Source: Burkholderiaceae bacterium
GTDB taxonomy: Bacteria > Pseudomonadota > Gammaproteobacteria > Burkholderiales > Burkholderiaceae_C
Length of the DNA stretch: 33,075 bases
Direction: 5' to 3'
Assembly (NCBI GenBank): GCA_031277295.1
Contig: JAITMV010000224.1
Location: 1 to 33,075 of the forward strand
Made by a program: the position numbers and the translations under genes. Of the stretch, positions 8,057 through 16,902 are shown piece by piece. Positions within the stretch are counted from its first letter, which is position 1; each line of letters opens with the position of its first letter. The notes under the pieces were generated by a model, which was given only the letters and a program-made list of their open reading frames with translations, was not told the origin of the DNA and made no database searches.

Positions 8057-8320
8057 ATGTCTGATCTTCAAAGTGACTTCGAGGCCGCACAGGCCAATGC
8101 CAAACTGTTGAGCAAACGCCCGGACAACCCGACGCTGCTAAAAATCTATGCCTTGTACAAGCAGGCCACGGATGGCGACAACACCGAAAAAAAGCCCGCC
8201 TTCTCCGACTTTGTGGCCCGCGCCAAATGGGATGCCTGGGCCGCGTTGAAAGGTCAATCCGCCGATACAGCGATGCGCCAGTACATTGAATTGATCGATG
8301 CGCTGCGCGCAAATGCTTAG
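8057..8320 (+). CDS. acyl-CoA-binding protein (ACBP)
   Basis: 87 residues from ATG 8057 ([22 protein letters not shown]), the normal size of a single ACBP four-helix domain. The diagnostic stretch [16 protein letters not shown] followed by [10 protein letters not shown] and an A..QYIELI helix is intact; in the family the tyrosines and the lysine contact the acyl chain and CoA. It buffers long-chain acyl-CoA in the cytosol. The ORF track's longer form from 7856 overlaps the accA start region and has no ACBP character. It is divergent from accA, which fits a lipid-metabolism context. Confidence 0.92.
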   Translation: MSDLQSDFEAAQANAKLLSKRPDNPTLLKIYALYKQATDGDNTEKKPAFSDFVARAKWDAWAALKGQSADTAMRQYIELIDALRANA

Positions 8321-8406
8321 CCCGGATAGTGGATTCGGTCTTGTGGGCGCAAGATGACTGCGTCTCGGTGAGCAACCCAACCCCGCGAACCGGCCGGGCG
8401 CCCCTG

Positions 8407-8424
8407 AAGAAACTTTTGTTTCTT
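8407..8424 (+). terminator. weak hairpin downstream of the ACBP gene
   Basis: AAGAAAC (8407-8413), a TTTT loop and GTTTCTT (8418-8424) form a 7-bp, A/T-rich perfect stem without a clean T tract after it. It may help end ACBP transcription or shape the leader of the downstream lipoprotein gene. Confidence 0.25.
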
Positions 8425-8538
8425 GTGAGCGGTTCTGAATTAAGGTTTTTGCCGATTCAAATAGATGAGCAAGCCATTACCATGAGATACAACAATGAAA
8501 CAATCATTTGATTTTTATCTTATTTAGAAGGACGAAGC

Positions 8539-9702
8539 ATGAAAGGAGTTTTTTGGAAGTTGGCAACGCTGGCGGTTGTCGCGGCGTTGAGTGCGTGTGG
8601 AAGCGGCGGCTCCCAGGGGCCAGGTAGCGCCACGGGCATCACCTCGGTCAAGGTCATGGGCGACAGCCTGTCGGACAGCGGTACCTTTGCCGGCGTGCCC
8701 GGCTACGGACGCATTTTCAGCGTCCAAGGCAGTAGCGCTGAACCGAACGTCGGCTGGACCGAGCGGGTCAACGCCAACCTTGGGCTGGCACAACTATGCA
8801 GCTTTTTTCGCTTTACCGGTACCAGCTTTAATTCAACGCCCGGCTGTACCAGCTTTGCCGTCGGCGGCGGTCGTATCAACGCGGTGACTCAAACAGGCGG
8901 CCAGCAAGGTCCGTTTTCGGTGGTTTATCAGTTGCAAACCGCGGCTATGGTCAACGGCGAGTATGTGGCAAGTGATCTGCTGCTGCTCGACGGTGGCGCC
9001 AACGACGCGGCTGATCTGGTAGGCGCCTATCTCGCCACCGCCAAAGACGGTGGCGCGAGTTACCAAGCGTTACTGCTGTCTTTGCTGCCTGCGGCCACGG
9101 TTGAGCAATTGCTCGGCCAGGGAAGCACCGGCTTGGCCCAGGCCGGCGGTGCGTACATGATCGCGTTGGCCGATTTGTTTTACAACACGCTCAAGACACA
9201 GGCGTTGGACAAGGGTGCCCAGCACGTCGCTGTGCTGAACATACCGGCCATCACGCTGACTCCGCGCTTGCAGATGGCGCTGGGCGGCGTTGCCGCTGCG
9301 CAAGGCGAGGCCGTTGCCGAGCAAACCAAGACATTGTTCGATTCCTGGGTAAAAGCCTTTAACGCACAACTGGTTCAAAACGTCGGCAGCGACAAGCGGA
9401 TCGTGCTGGTCGATTTTTATACCAGCTTCGTCAATCAATGGAACTCGCCGGCGCAGTACGGCCTGAGCAATATGACCGTCCCGGTTTGTCCGGCCACGGG
9501 CGTAGGCGCGGACGGATTGCCGACGTACACCTTTGAGACCTGCACCGCGCAGGCGCTGTCGGCCAACCCGCCGGAAGGTTCGTTAGCCCCTGATTGGTGG
9601 CAGACCTATGCTTTTGCCGACAGCTTCCATCCCACCCCCTACGGCTATCAGCTTATGAGCCAGATGGTGAGCGAGGCGCTGGCTAAAGCCGGATGGTTTT
9701 AG
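8539..9702 (+). CDS. SGNH/GDSL-family hydrolase, predicted lipoprotein
   Basis: 387 residues. A lipoprotein signal with lipobox L-S-A-C puts the modified Cys at residue 20. Block I is VMGDSLSDSGTF with the nucleophile Ser at 43; block III is GGANDAAD with Asn at 155; block V is DSFHPTPYGY with Asp 361 and His 364. Together these give a complete SGNH esterase/lipase triad. A periplasmic or outer-membrane lipid anchor is inferred. AAGGACGAAGC before the ATG is a fair Shine-Dalgarno. The 218 bp upstream are clearly more A/T-rich than the surroundings. The substrate is unknown. The neighbours do not indicate an operon; the next gene (tagF) converges on it. Confidence 0.88.
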   Translation: MKGVFWKLATLAVVAALSACGSGGSQGPGSATGITSVKVMGDSLSDSGTFAGVPGYGRIFSVQGSSAEPNVGWTERVNANLGLAQLCSFFRFTGTSFNSTPGCTSFAVGGGRINAVTQTGGQQGPFSVVYQLQTAAMVNGEYVASDLLLLDGGANDAADLVGAYLATAKDGGASYQALLLSLLPAATVEQLLGQGSTGLAQAGGAYMIALADLFYNTLKTQALDKGAQHVAVLNIPAITLTPRLQMALGGVAAAQGEAVAEQTKTLFDSWVKAFNAQLVQNVGSDKRIVLVDFYTSFVNQWNSPAQYGLSNMTVPVCPATGVGADGLPTYTFETCTAQALSANPPEGSLAPDWWQTYAFADSFHPTPYGYQLMSQMVSEALAKAGWF

Positions 9703-9775
9703 ATAGCGGCTTTCGTGGTCTTGACTCAGGTGGAGTAGGGGGCTGTTGTCCCTGCCTTGCGCGCCACCAGGCGGC

Positions 9776-10543
9776 TCATACCGGCGTGCGGCCAAATAGC
9801 CAAGTGGTCAAGGCGCTATCGGGATGAGTGTTATAGCTAAATGCTTTCAACCTGGCGTTGCCTGCGCCATTGGTCCACCAAAAGCTGTTGGATGCCCCGA
9901 CTCCAAGGTGGCTGGCAACATCGCTCCATGGAAATGACAAGGAGCGGTCGTTTGAGAGGGTTGGAGTCGCTGCCGCCGCGGTGTTACCACGGGCGCCGCT
10001 GCTCAATATATCCATAATGGCGGAGTCATTAGACAATGCCTCCGCGCTTGGCTCCAGCCACGGCAACGTCCGCTGCCAATTCGTCAGTGTTTGCTCAATC
10101 AATGGAATCAGCGTTTCTTTGGGCCAGCAGCGGCGAATCCCGTCGAACAACAAGACACCCGTCTGGGAAAGCAAGCGGGGTATGAGGTTGATCGTTTTCG
10201 AAAAAATCTCGGCTGGCAGTCCTTCAGGAAGCCCATAAGCCACAATGAACGGAAACCGGCGGCCTACGCGATCACAACTGGGGCTGACGCAGCCCGCAAC
10301 GCACCCTTGATCCCATGCGCCTTCGGGCACGATGAAGTTCCACAGAGGTGCGTGATCGAATCCTAATCGCCAGTTGTCGCCATAAGTCAAGCGAAAATGA
10401 TGCATCCCGCCAAACAGCCATCCATCCAACTGGGCGCGTAAAGTCAAGGGGCCATCGCTCCAGACAAAGTCACCCAGGCAGGGAAGCTTTCCTCCCCAGG
10501 CCAGCTTGATAAAAGGGGCGGTGGCGTGAGCGGATTCCATCAA
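9776..10543 (-). CDS. tagF: type VI secretion-associated protein TagF
   Basis: 255 residues. The N-terminal half matches the TagF/ImpM (DUF2094) family: WGGKLPCLGDFVW, then the GWLFGGMHHF segment, then SPSCDRVGRRFPFIVAYGLP. TagF is known as a post-translational regulator of T6SS firing, acting with or in place of the PpkA/PppA/Fha pathway; none of those partners is in this window. It is the last gene of the tssJKLM-tagF run, 11 bp after the tssM stop. The C-terminal third has no feature I recognise. Confidence 0.85.
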   Translation of the reverse strand: MMESAHATAPFIKLAWGGKLPCLGDFVWSDGPLTLRAQLDGWLFGGMHHFRLTYGDNWRLGFDHAPLWNFIVPEGAWDQGCVAGCVSPSCDRVGRRFPFIVAYGLPEGLPAEIFSKTINLIPRLLSQTGVLLFDGIRRCWPKETLIPLIEQTLTNWQRTLPWLEPSAEALSNDSAIMDILSSGARGNTAAAATPTLSNDRSLSFPWSDVASHLGVGASNSFWWTNGAGNARLKAFSYNTHPDSALTTWLFGRTPV

Positions 10544-10554
10544 AAGTCAGATGG

Positions 10555-13500
10555 CTAAAACTGAGTCGGGCAGGAGAACTCGTCCAATTCGCGCAGTCGA
10601 AAAGGATTTTGGACACTATTGGTGGTAACCTCGAAGACGATCTTCTTGCCTTGAATCGTGGCGGTAGCCAGAAATCTCTCAGGCGCCGTCCGGGAACTGA
10701 CGGACAGCTTGTCAAAGAAGCGGTGCAGCGCCCATGGACCTTCGGTTTTTATGGCAACACCGTTGAAGTCTTGTCCGGTAATTTCCAGCAAGACATAACT
10801 GAGTTTGTTCGGCCCAGGCCAAGTCAGGGATTGGGCAAGCTGAGGTCCGTGACTGTATCGCACGATGGAGCCATCGACATCGAGCGACATGCTTAATATT
10901 GTGGGGTCCATTTCCACCGGCTTGATCGCTAGCCGGACCGAAGGCATTCGATCACCGGTGCGGAAAAACACGTCTCTAATCACGGCGGCTGTCTTGAAGG
11001 ACGCCAAGGAACCGCTGCCTCCGGCCCATGAACCATCAATATTTTTCTTGAAGGTCCAAGTCGAGGTGTCAACGATGGAGGACAGGTTCTTGTGGAAGAA
11101 GTCGTCCATCAAGCCGTTTGGGGCGAAGAGGTGCGCGAAATCCTCCGGCGTGACATCCGAAGTTCCCGAGCGGCGCAAAGGGTAACGTCCGGCAATCGCG
11201 CGTCTGCAAAAGTCACCCACCGTCGAGTTTAGATTAGTACCTATTGAAGCCCGTACCAGATGAGTGGTCTGGCCAATACTTGACGCAGTGGCTTGATTAA
11301 TCATGCCCCGCAGGGGTTGCGGCAGCCGCGCCGCTTCGGCGCGAAGGCTAATCACCGATTCTTGCGAAGGCGGCCTATCGCCCGAGCGGATTGCGGCATT
11401 GGCGGCCACAAGCGTTCCGTAGTATTGATCGAGCATTTTCAACGTCGCGTCAATAGGCGCCTGCTGAGTCGGCGGGGCGCCGGGAGGCCCGACAAGCTGC
11501 CGGATCGGCTCAAAGCGATCATCAACGATGTGCTCCAATTTGCGATCTGGCGCGCCTATCGTCAGAGGCCCGACAACACGCTCAATTTCGTTCCTGGTGT
11601 TTTTGAGACGTTGTTTGGCGCGATCAAATAGGGAGCGTTGATCGCCGGTGAGGTTATCTCGCAGCAGTGTGGTTTCTTTGACGACCGCTTTCAAAAACAG
11701 GGGCAGGGGCGAGTCGGGAGCCGACAGCACGCGCATCTGCTGGATGGATGTTTGAAGCGAGTCACTGGGTATGAGCTGAATGTCGTTTAGGTATTGATCC
11801 CAGGTATCGGCGTACTCCCGCAAATAGACCATGCGGACCTCGCGCACCAGCTTGCCCCGTGTGGCCTCTTCTATCTGTGTCTTGTCGGTCTTGCCAGGCA
11901 GTCCAAGTACCCACGCCTCATCATCGGCCATTTCAGCGGAGGCTTTGCCGACCTCTTTGTCAAAAACGTCCCAATAGCCCTGGTAGGTAAAAAGCCCACT
12001 GACGCCGCGATTCAGGGGCAGTTTGCTGCGTCGCGTGAATATGTTGGCGGCTTGCGGGCCTGCTGCGTCCAGCAAGTTGAACGCGGGTAGATCCACGGTT
12101 TCAAGCTGCGCTCGTAAACGCGAGTAGACACGCTGCGCCGTGGTTAAGGTTTCAAGTTTTTTGCGCGCTTGCGCCAGCAAATCATCGTTGATCGGAAAAA
12201 CAGACGTAATGATGCGATCTTTGTTGATCAATTTCGCCAAATGCGTATCCATTCGCTCTAGCGTGTCGGCGTCGGCGTCCGGCATCAGATAACGGCGCGC
12301 GTCGGCAGACACCCATCGGCGTAAATATTCGGGGTCGTAGTGCTCTGCCTCATACAGCATGAGATAGCACTTCAAAGCTTCAAAGAGGTATTCAAGTGTT
12401 TCAACCGGAGGCCGCTGAACCTGGGATTCCAGACGTTTGGCGATGATCGGCAGCAGGCCGTCTTTGAGAAGATGCTCATAGGTGGCTTCGGCCGTTACGC
12501 TTACCTTGCTGCCCTGATATAGCCCGTAGCGGTACGGCAGATTCGGGTGCGCTCTGGGAAAAGCCGAGGTATCGCCCAGGTGCTGGGCTTGCTCAAGCAA
12601 GGCGATCATGCTTTCCATGTCGCCGTCGCCCTGGGGGTACGATGAGATCGCCGCAGAAAGCTTTTGCACGTCCTTGCCGACGTCGGCAAGATAGCTTTCG
12701 TTGTTTTTGTAGCTGATTATCCAGGCGCCAACGGCAATGGCCAGGACCAAGACGGAGGCGACATAGCCGGCGTAGGTGAGCCACTTGACCTTCCGCTCCC
12801 AACGGATATTACGCCCCGCTAAATGCGTTTCCTTAAATATCAGACTAGAAAAAAGATCGTAAAGGAAGTAGCTCTTGCCCTGATTGGGGACAATGCGGAA
12901 ATCGGCAGTCCGGCTGCTCGGGAAGTTGCGGCGCAGCGTGCTCAGGATACGGTCAAATGGAGTACCTTCCTGGGTTCCACTCGAAAAATAAAGGCCACGC
13001 AGCAACGGGCGCGCAACCTGTTTGGATTGACGAAATATGATTTCAATGGCTTCGCGAAGAATTGTTTGAAGACCGGCCAGTTGCTGAGGCAAGCCGTAGA
13101 TCGCGCTAAGTCGCCGCGATTCCGTTTCTTTGGCGAGTTGTTCATCTTGAAGCCGATACAGACGATCTTGCAGCAGCGCCCACTCGTGGTCAAAACTCTC
13201 GACAATATTCTGAGTACGATTTTCCTCCTGATATTTGAACGTGAACCCCCACACTTGTTTGCGTGGGTCGGTGCTGTAGCTGTCGAAAAATTCGCTGAAC
13301 CCAGCCAGCAAATCGGTCTTCGTAATCCAGAGGTATACAGGCAACTCGATGCCGAAGCTTTCTTGCAACTCGGCAAGCCGGGCCTTCAAGGTGTTGTAAT
13401 GCGCATCGCGCTCATCCCGGCTGAAAGCCAGCACATCGGCGATGCTAAGCGTCAAGATGACGCCATTGATGGGTTGCCTGGGGCGGTATTTTTTCAGCAG

Positions 13501-14187
13501 ACCAAGAAAACCACGCCATTCGGTTTTATCAACCTCTGCATGGCTGTCTTGCGTGGTGTAGCGGCCAGCGGTATCGATGATGACAGCTTCGTCGGTGATC
13601 CACCAGTCACAATTGCGTGTTCCGCCGACTCCCTTTAGTGCTGCGCGTCCGGTTATTTCTTCCAACGGAAAGTTGAGTCCGGAGTTGACCAGCGCGGTTG
13701 TTTTTCCGGAACCGGGAGCGCCGATGATGAGGTACCAAGGCAGCTCATAGATATAGCGACCGGATAAACGGTTAAAGCTGCCTTTGGAGGCGTGCAAACT
13801 CTTGATGCTGTTGAGCGCCTGGGCGAACCGCTCTTGTAGTTCTTCAACTTCACGGGGCTTTTGCGGCTTACCTGACGGATCAATTTTTTCCTTGACGGGG
13901 CGCGCGGCAATTTTGGCTAATTGATCAAGGAATTTGGCGTTCAGGTTCCTTCGGCGCCAAAAGCGCATGAGCCACCAAATCAGAAATAGTACGAAGACGG
14001 TGATGATGACATTCCAGCGGGCGCGCTCGCTTGCCAACGGCCTGGATTCTCCGTAAGCAAATAGCGGACCGGAAAACCAAATAAAAGCACAAAGCGCTAC
14101 CAGGCCCAACAGGACAAGCGTGGTCCGGTTGACGGCCAACCGGAAAAAGCTGGCAAAAAAGTACAGTATGCGGCGGAAAAAGTACAT
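10555..14187 (-). CDS. tssM: type VI secretion membrane-complex protein TssM (IcmF)
   Basis: 1210 residues, full length for TssM. Two hydrophobic segments at about 22-44 and 58-74 bracket a short loop, and a third (YVASVLVLAIAVGAW) lies near 460-480. Between them is a cytoplasmic NTPase domain with Walker A GAPGSGKT (156-163), VIIDTAGRY (about 202-210) and an ITKTD element near 288-292. The long C-terminal part is periplasmic, where TssM contacts TssJ. With TssJ and TssL it forms the trans-envelope complex that docks the baseplate. The intact Walker A suggests NTP binding. It lies 6 bp after tssL and is visibly more A/T-rich than the flanking housekeeping genes. Confidence 0.95.
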   Translation of the reverse strand: MYFFRRILYFFASFFRLAVNRTTLVLLGLVALCAFIWFSGPLFAYGESRPLASERARWNVIITVFVLFLIWWLMRFWRRRNLNAKFLDQLAKIAARPVKEKIDPSGKPQKPREVEELQERFAQALNSIKSLHASKGSFNRLSGRYIYELPWYLIIGAPGSGKTTALVNSGLNFPLEEITGRAALKGVGGTRNCDWWITDEAVIIDTAGRYTTQDSHAEVDKTEWRGFLGLLKKYRPRQPINGVILTLSIADVLAFSRDERDAHYNTLKARLAELQESFGIELPVYLWITKTDLLAGFSEFFDSYSTDPRKQVWGFTFKYQEENRTQNIVESFDHEWALLQDRLYRLQDEQLAKETESRRLSAIYGLPQQLAGLQTILREAIEIIFRQSKQVARPLLRGLYFSSGTQEGTPFDRILSTLRRNFPSSRTADFRIVPNQGKSYFLYDLFSSLIFKETHLAGRNIRWERKVKWLTYAGYVASVLVLAIAVGAWIISYKNNESYLADVGKDVQKLSAAISSYPQGDGDMESMIALLEQAQHLGDTSAFPRAHPNLPYRYGLYQGSKVSVTAEATYEHLLKDGLLPIIAKRLESQVQRPPVETLEYLFEALKCYLMLYEAEHYDPEYLRRWVSADARRYLMPDADADTLERMDTHLAKLINKDRIITSVFPINDDLLAQARKKLETLTTAQRVYSRLRAQLETVDLPAFNLLDAAGPQAANIFTRRSKLPLNRGVSGLFTYQGYWDVFDKEVGKASAEMADDEAWVLGLPGKTDKTQIEEATRGKLVREVRMVYLREYADTWDQYLNDIQLIPSDSLQTSIQQMRVLSAPDSPLPLFLKAVVKETTLLRDNLTGDQRSLFDRAKQRLKNTRNEIERVVGPLTIGAPDRKLEHIVDDRFEPIRQLVGPPGAPPTQQAPIDATLKMLDQYYGTLVAANAAIRSGDRPPSQESVISLRAEAARLPQPLRGMINQATASSIGQTTHLVRASIGTNLNSTVGDFCRRAIAGRYPLRRSGTSDVTPEDFAHLFAPNGLMDDFFHKNLSSIVDTSTWTFKKNIDGSWAGGSGSLASFKTAAVIRDVFFRTGDRMPSVRLAIKPVEMDPTILSMSLDVDGSIVRYSHGPQLAQSLTWPGPNKLSYVLLEITGQDFNGVAIKTEGPWALHRFFDKLSVSSRTAPERFLATATIQGKKIVFEVTTNSVQNPFRLRELDEFSCPTQF

Positions 14188-14193
14188 GTCTGT

Positions 14194-15456
14194 TTACTGC
14201 GTCGATTGGACGGTTGGCGCTACCATCAGCAGGATCTCGACACGCCGATTACGTGCACGGTTTTCTGCGCTGTCGTTGGGGACCACGGGATCGGATTCAC
14301 CCAACCCTTGCGCATGAATGCGACTTGGATCCTGCAAGTCGCGCACGAGGATATCCTTGACATGGTTGGCGCGTGCTTGCGACAACTCGTAATTTGATGG
14401 GAACTGCACCGTGCGTATCGGCACGTTATCGGTATACCCGTTCACCGTTACATTACCCCTGACCGTATTCAACGCATCCGAAATACGTTGCAAGGTCTGT
14501 AGATAGCGACTCTGGATGGTTGCGGAGCCGGAGGCAAAAAAACTATCACCGCGCAATATGACCACACTTCGATCCGCCTCGTCATGTACGGTCACCAAGC
14601 CCTCTTGAACTTCCGGTTCCAAAAATTTGGCAAGTCGCGCCGGCCCCGGTCTGGGTGGCGTGTGTATTTTCGCCAGACGCATTACGCCAATTTTGGTCGA
14701 TACCCTGTCCGACTGGTCAGCCAATGCAAAAACAAACCAGAGATAGGTCAGCACTCCAATGAGAAGGGCAATACAAGCGGCCACCCATGCCGGCAACAAA
14801 CGCCAGCCACGATTGCCGGGATCAATCTCGCCGCGCCAATGAGGCGACAAGGTGTCTTCCTTTTCGGGCGTGGTGTCGCGAAAAATTTGCCATAGACGCT
14901 GACGCAAGATTTCAAGCTGGGCCTTTCCGTTATCGATGATTCGAAAACGTCCCTCAAACCCAAGGCACAAGCAGTAGTACATCAGTGCCAGCAGATCCCG
15001 GTGCTGCTGCGGGTTTTGCGCCAGTTTCGACAAAAGCTGAAAGAATTTCTCGCCGCCCCAGGTCTCGTTATGAAAAGTGACCAGTAAGCTGTGCCTGGAC
15101 CAGACTCCCGAGCTGCCCCACGGCGTTTGCGCAGCCGTTTCATCCAGCAGCGTGCAAAGGCAATAGCGCGCTCCAATAATTACATCAGGGGCAACGCCCC
15201 TTTGTTGCGCATCGCGCTCAAAGGTTTTTATTTTTTCGATTAGATACTGTTGCAGCCGGGAATGATCACCGAGCTTCAGCAGATTTCGAATCTGGGGTAC
15301 CAAATTAAGCACCGGATTGGCTGCTGCCACGAGCGGATTCGCACCGCTGGTAACGTCCGGCAGGTCAGTGCTGGGCAGTTGTTCATGCTGCTGCAAGGGC
15401 AGGTTTGAGCCTGCCAATACAGCTCCGGCTTCGGAATGAGCAAGGGGTGTACTCAT
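14194..15456 (-). CDS. tssL: type VI secretion protein TssL with C-terminal OmpA-like peptidoglycan-binding domain
   Basis: 420 residues. Residues about 40-195 are the DotU/TssL cytoplasmic domain (YCLCTLLDETAAQTPWG, SLLVTFHNETWGGEKFF, LLALMYYCLCLGFEGRF). A single membrane segment spans about 221-246. Residues about 290-412 are an OmpA/MotB-like domain with FFASGSATI, NGYTDNVPI, ELSQARA and NRARNRRVEI. This is the 'evolved' TssL, whose peptidoglycan-binding domain anchors the complex without a separate TagL. 113 bp separate it from tssK upstream, so it may have an extra promoter; tssM follows after 6 bp. Confidence 0.95.
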   Translation of the reverse strand: MSTPLAHSEAGAVLAGSNLPLQQHEQLPSTDLPDVTSGANPLVAAANPVLNLVPQIRNLLKLGDHSRLQQYLIEKIKTFERDAQQRGVAPDVIIGARYCLCTLLDETAAQTPWGSSGVWSRHSLLVTFHNETWGGEKFFQLLSKLAQNPQQHRDLLALMYYCLCLGFEGRFRIIDNGKAQLEILRQRLWQIFRDTTPEKEDTLSPHWRGEIDPGNRGWRLLPAWVAACIALLIGVLTYLWFVFALADQSDRVSTKIGVMRLAKIHTPPRPGPARLAKFLEPEVQEGLVTVHDEADRSVVILRGDSFFASGSATIQSRYLQTLQRISDALNTVRGNVTVNGYTDNVPIRTVQFPSNYELSQARANHVKDILVRDLQDPSRIHAQGLGESDPVVPNDSAENRARNRRVEILLMVAPTVQSTQ

Positions 15457-15569
15457 GTTTTCCTGGTGTTGCGTCCGGCGCTATGGATATGAGACAAATC
15501 GACCATTCATGCTGGTTCCCGGCTGGTTGCTAGCTTCACCAAGAATCAAATACTACACAAGTTGTCCTT

Positions 15570-16898
15570 TTAACTGCGGATGGCCCAGCATTCGATTTGC
15601 AGTCCCGGAAAATCGCCAGCGACGTGCATCGCCATGCCGCCTGAGCGCTCCAGTTGACCCCAAAGCTCATTGTTGGTGTCCAATTCGAAATAGTTATAGT
15701 TTGCATGGTATGGAAGCTGTCTTGGAGCGATGGGCATGGGATGTACCTTTACGCCAGGCAAGTGCAGATTAACCAGATCGCGAATTTTTTCGACCGGGCC
15801 GATTTTGACTTGAGTCGGGAAGCGGTTACGGATGATTTCCACGGGCATTTCGGCGAAAACCGCCAGCACGAATGTGGCGTCGCGCAGCAGCGCGTTGTCC
15901 GGTATCACGCCGACGCGGACACCATACTGACGTTCGTGCAACTCGATGGGGACGGCGTTTTGCTCCAGTACCATTGACAGCGAGCGCCGAATATCGGCGG
16001 CCACTGCCTCAAAGGACGGTCTCGGGTCGTCGTGATCGTAGACGGGATATGCAATAGGACGGCGGTTTTCCCGTGTGAACGACGACAATTCGCCCGCTAG
16101 TTCAAGAAGATGTCCGTATATGCGTTCAGGATGCAGCACACGGTGGTCGCGTAGGTGTGTCATCAGGGGTTGCCACCGGTTGACGATGTTGAGCATCATG
16201 AAGTCGCCCACCTCTGCAATCCCTCCGCGGCCAGGCTGCATGACGCGAGCCGCCAGGGCCTCGGCCCGCTGTTGCATCAAACCCGCAATGTCGTCCACGA
16301 TGGCATACAGGACGGGGCTTTGACCGTAGGCAATGGAAGGCGGAATATGCCGGGTATCGAGCACAACGGTTCCATCGTTGCGTCTTTCCAAAACGTGCGC
16401 CACGGCAAGCCGCAACCAGCTATCGGTCAGCGCGCTTTCGGGCAGCAGTTGGGCGCGCATCTGCGCGAGTTGTGCCGGCGCCGGTTCTGCGCCCTCGGAG
16501 TTGCAGTCATTCAGTTGCGCATCGGTTGCCTCGTAGCGGGCCAGCGGCTCCTCGTCGGTGAAGCGGACTTCGACAGCGCCTATGCGGCGCATGGGAAACG
16601 CGAGGAAAACGCGCTCGTCCTTGAGCAGCGGCGATATTTCGAGCGGATCGGGCAGAGCGTCCGTTCCGGGCAAACTAAAAGGGGTGCCGTCCGGGAAAAT
16701 GCCAATCGCTTTTTTCAGTACTATCTTTCCCAGGGCCAGTGCCTCGACATTGAGTTCGAGTTCACGGAACCCCCAGAAGTAGCTTTCGCTCGCCATGGCG
16801 CGGGCATGAGCAAAAAATTCGAGATAGCGTTCCTGCTGTTGGAAATGCTGCGGGCGCAGGAACATTCCTTCCCCCCAAACGACTTTCTGATTGTTCAT
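15570..16898 (-). CDS. tssK: type VI secretion baseplate connector TssK
   Basis: 442 residues, normal for TssK. The N-terminus NNQKVVWGEGMFLRPQHFQQQ is the family hallmark, and RIGAVEVRFTDEEPLARYE and the C-terminal HANYNYFELDTNNELWGQL also fit. TssK trimers link the baseplate (TssEFG) to the TssL/TssM membrane complex, and TssK receptor domains resemble phage receptor-binding proteins. The TssE/F/G partners are not in this window. The start lies 4 bp after the tssJ stop, so translation is probably coupled. Confidence 0.96.
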   Translation of the reverse strand: MNNQKVVWGEGMFLRPQHFQQQERYLEFFAHARAMASESYFWGFRELELNVEALALGKIVLKKAIGIFPDGTPFSLPGTDALPDPLEISPLLKDERVFLAFPMRRIGAVEVRFTDEEPLARYEATDAQLNDCNSEGAEPAPAQLAQMRAQLLPESALTDSWLRLAVAHVLERRNDGTVVLDTRHIPPSIAYGQSPVLYAIVDDIAGLMQQRAEALAARVMQPGRGGIAEVGDFMMLNIVNRWQPLMTHLRDHRVLHPERIYGHLLELAGELSSFTRENRRPIAYPVYDHDDPRPSFEAVAADIRRSLSMVLEQNAVPIELHERQYGVRVGVIPDNALLRDATFVLAVFAEMPVEIIRNRFPTQVKIGPVEKIRDLVNLHLPGVKVHPMPIAPRQLPYHANYNYFELDTNNELWGQLERSGGMAMHVAGDFPGLQIECWAIRS

Positions 16899-16902
16899 TT
16901 TT

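Noticed and set aside
7893-8375. Upstream extension of accA in the ORF track
   Set aside because: It overlaps the ACBP gene antisense. The TTG at 7892 with CAGGAG gives the standard AccA N-terminus.
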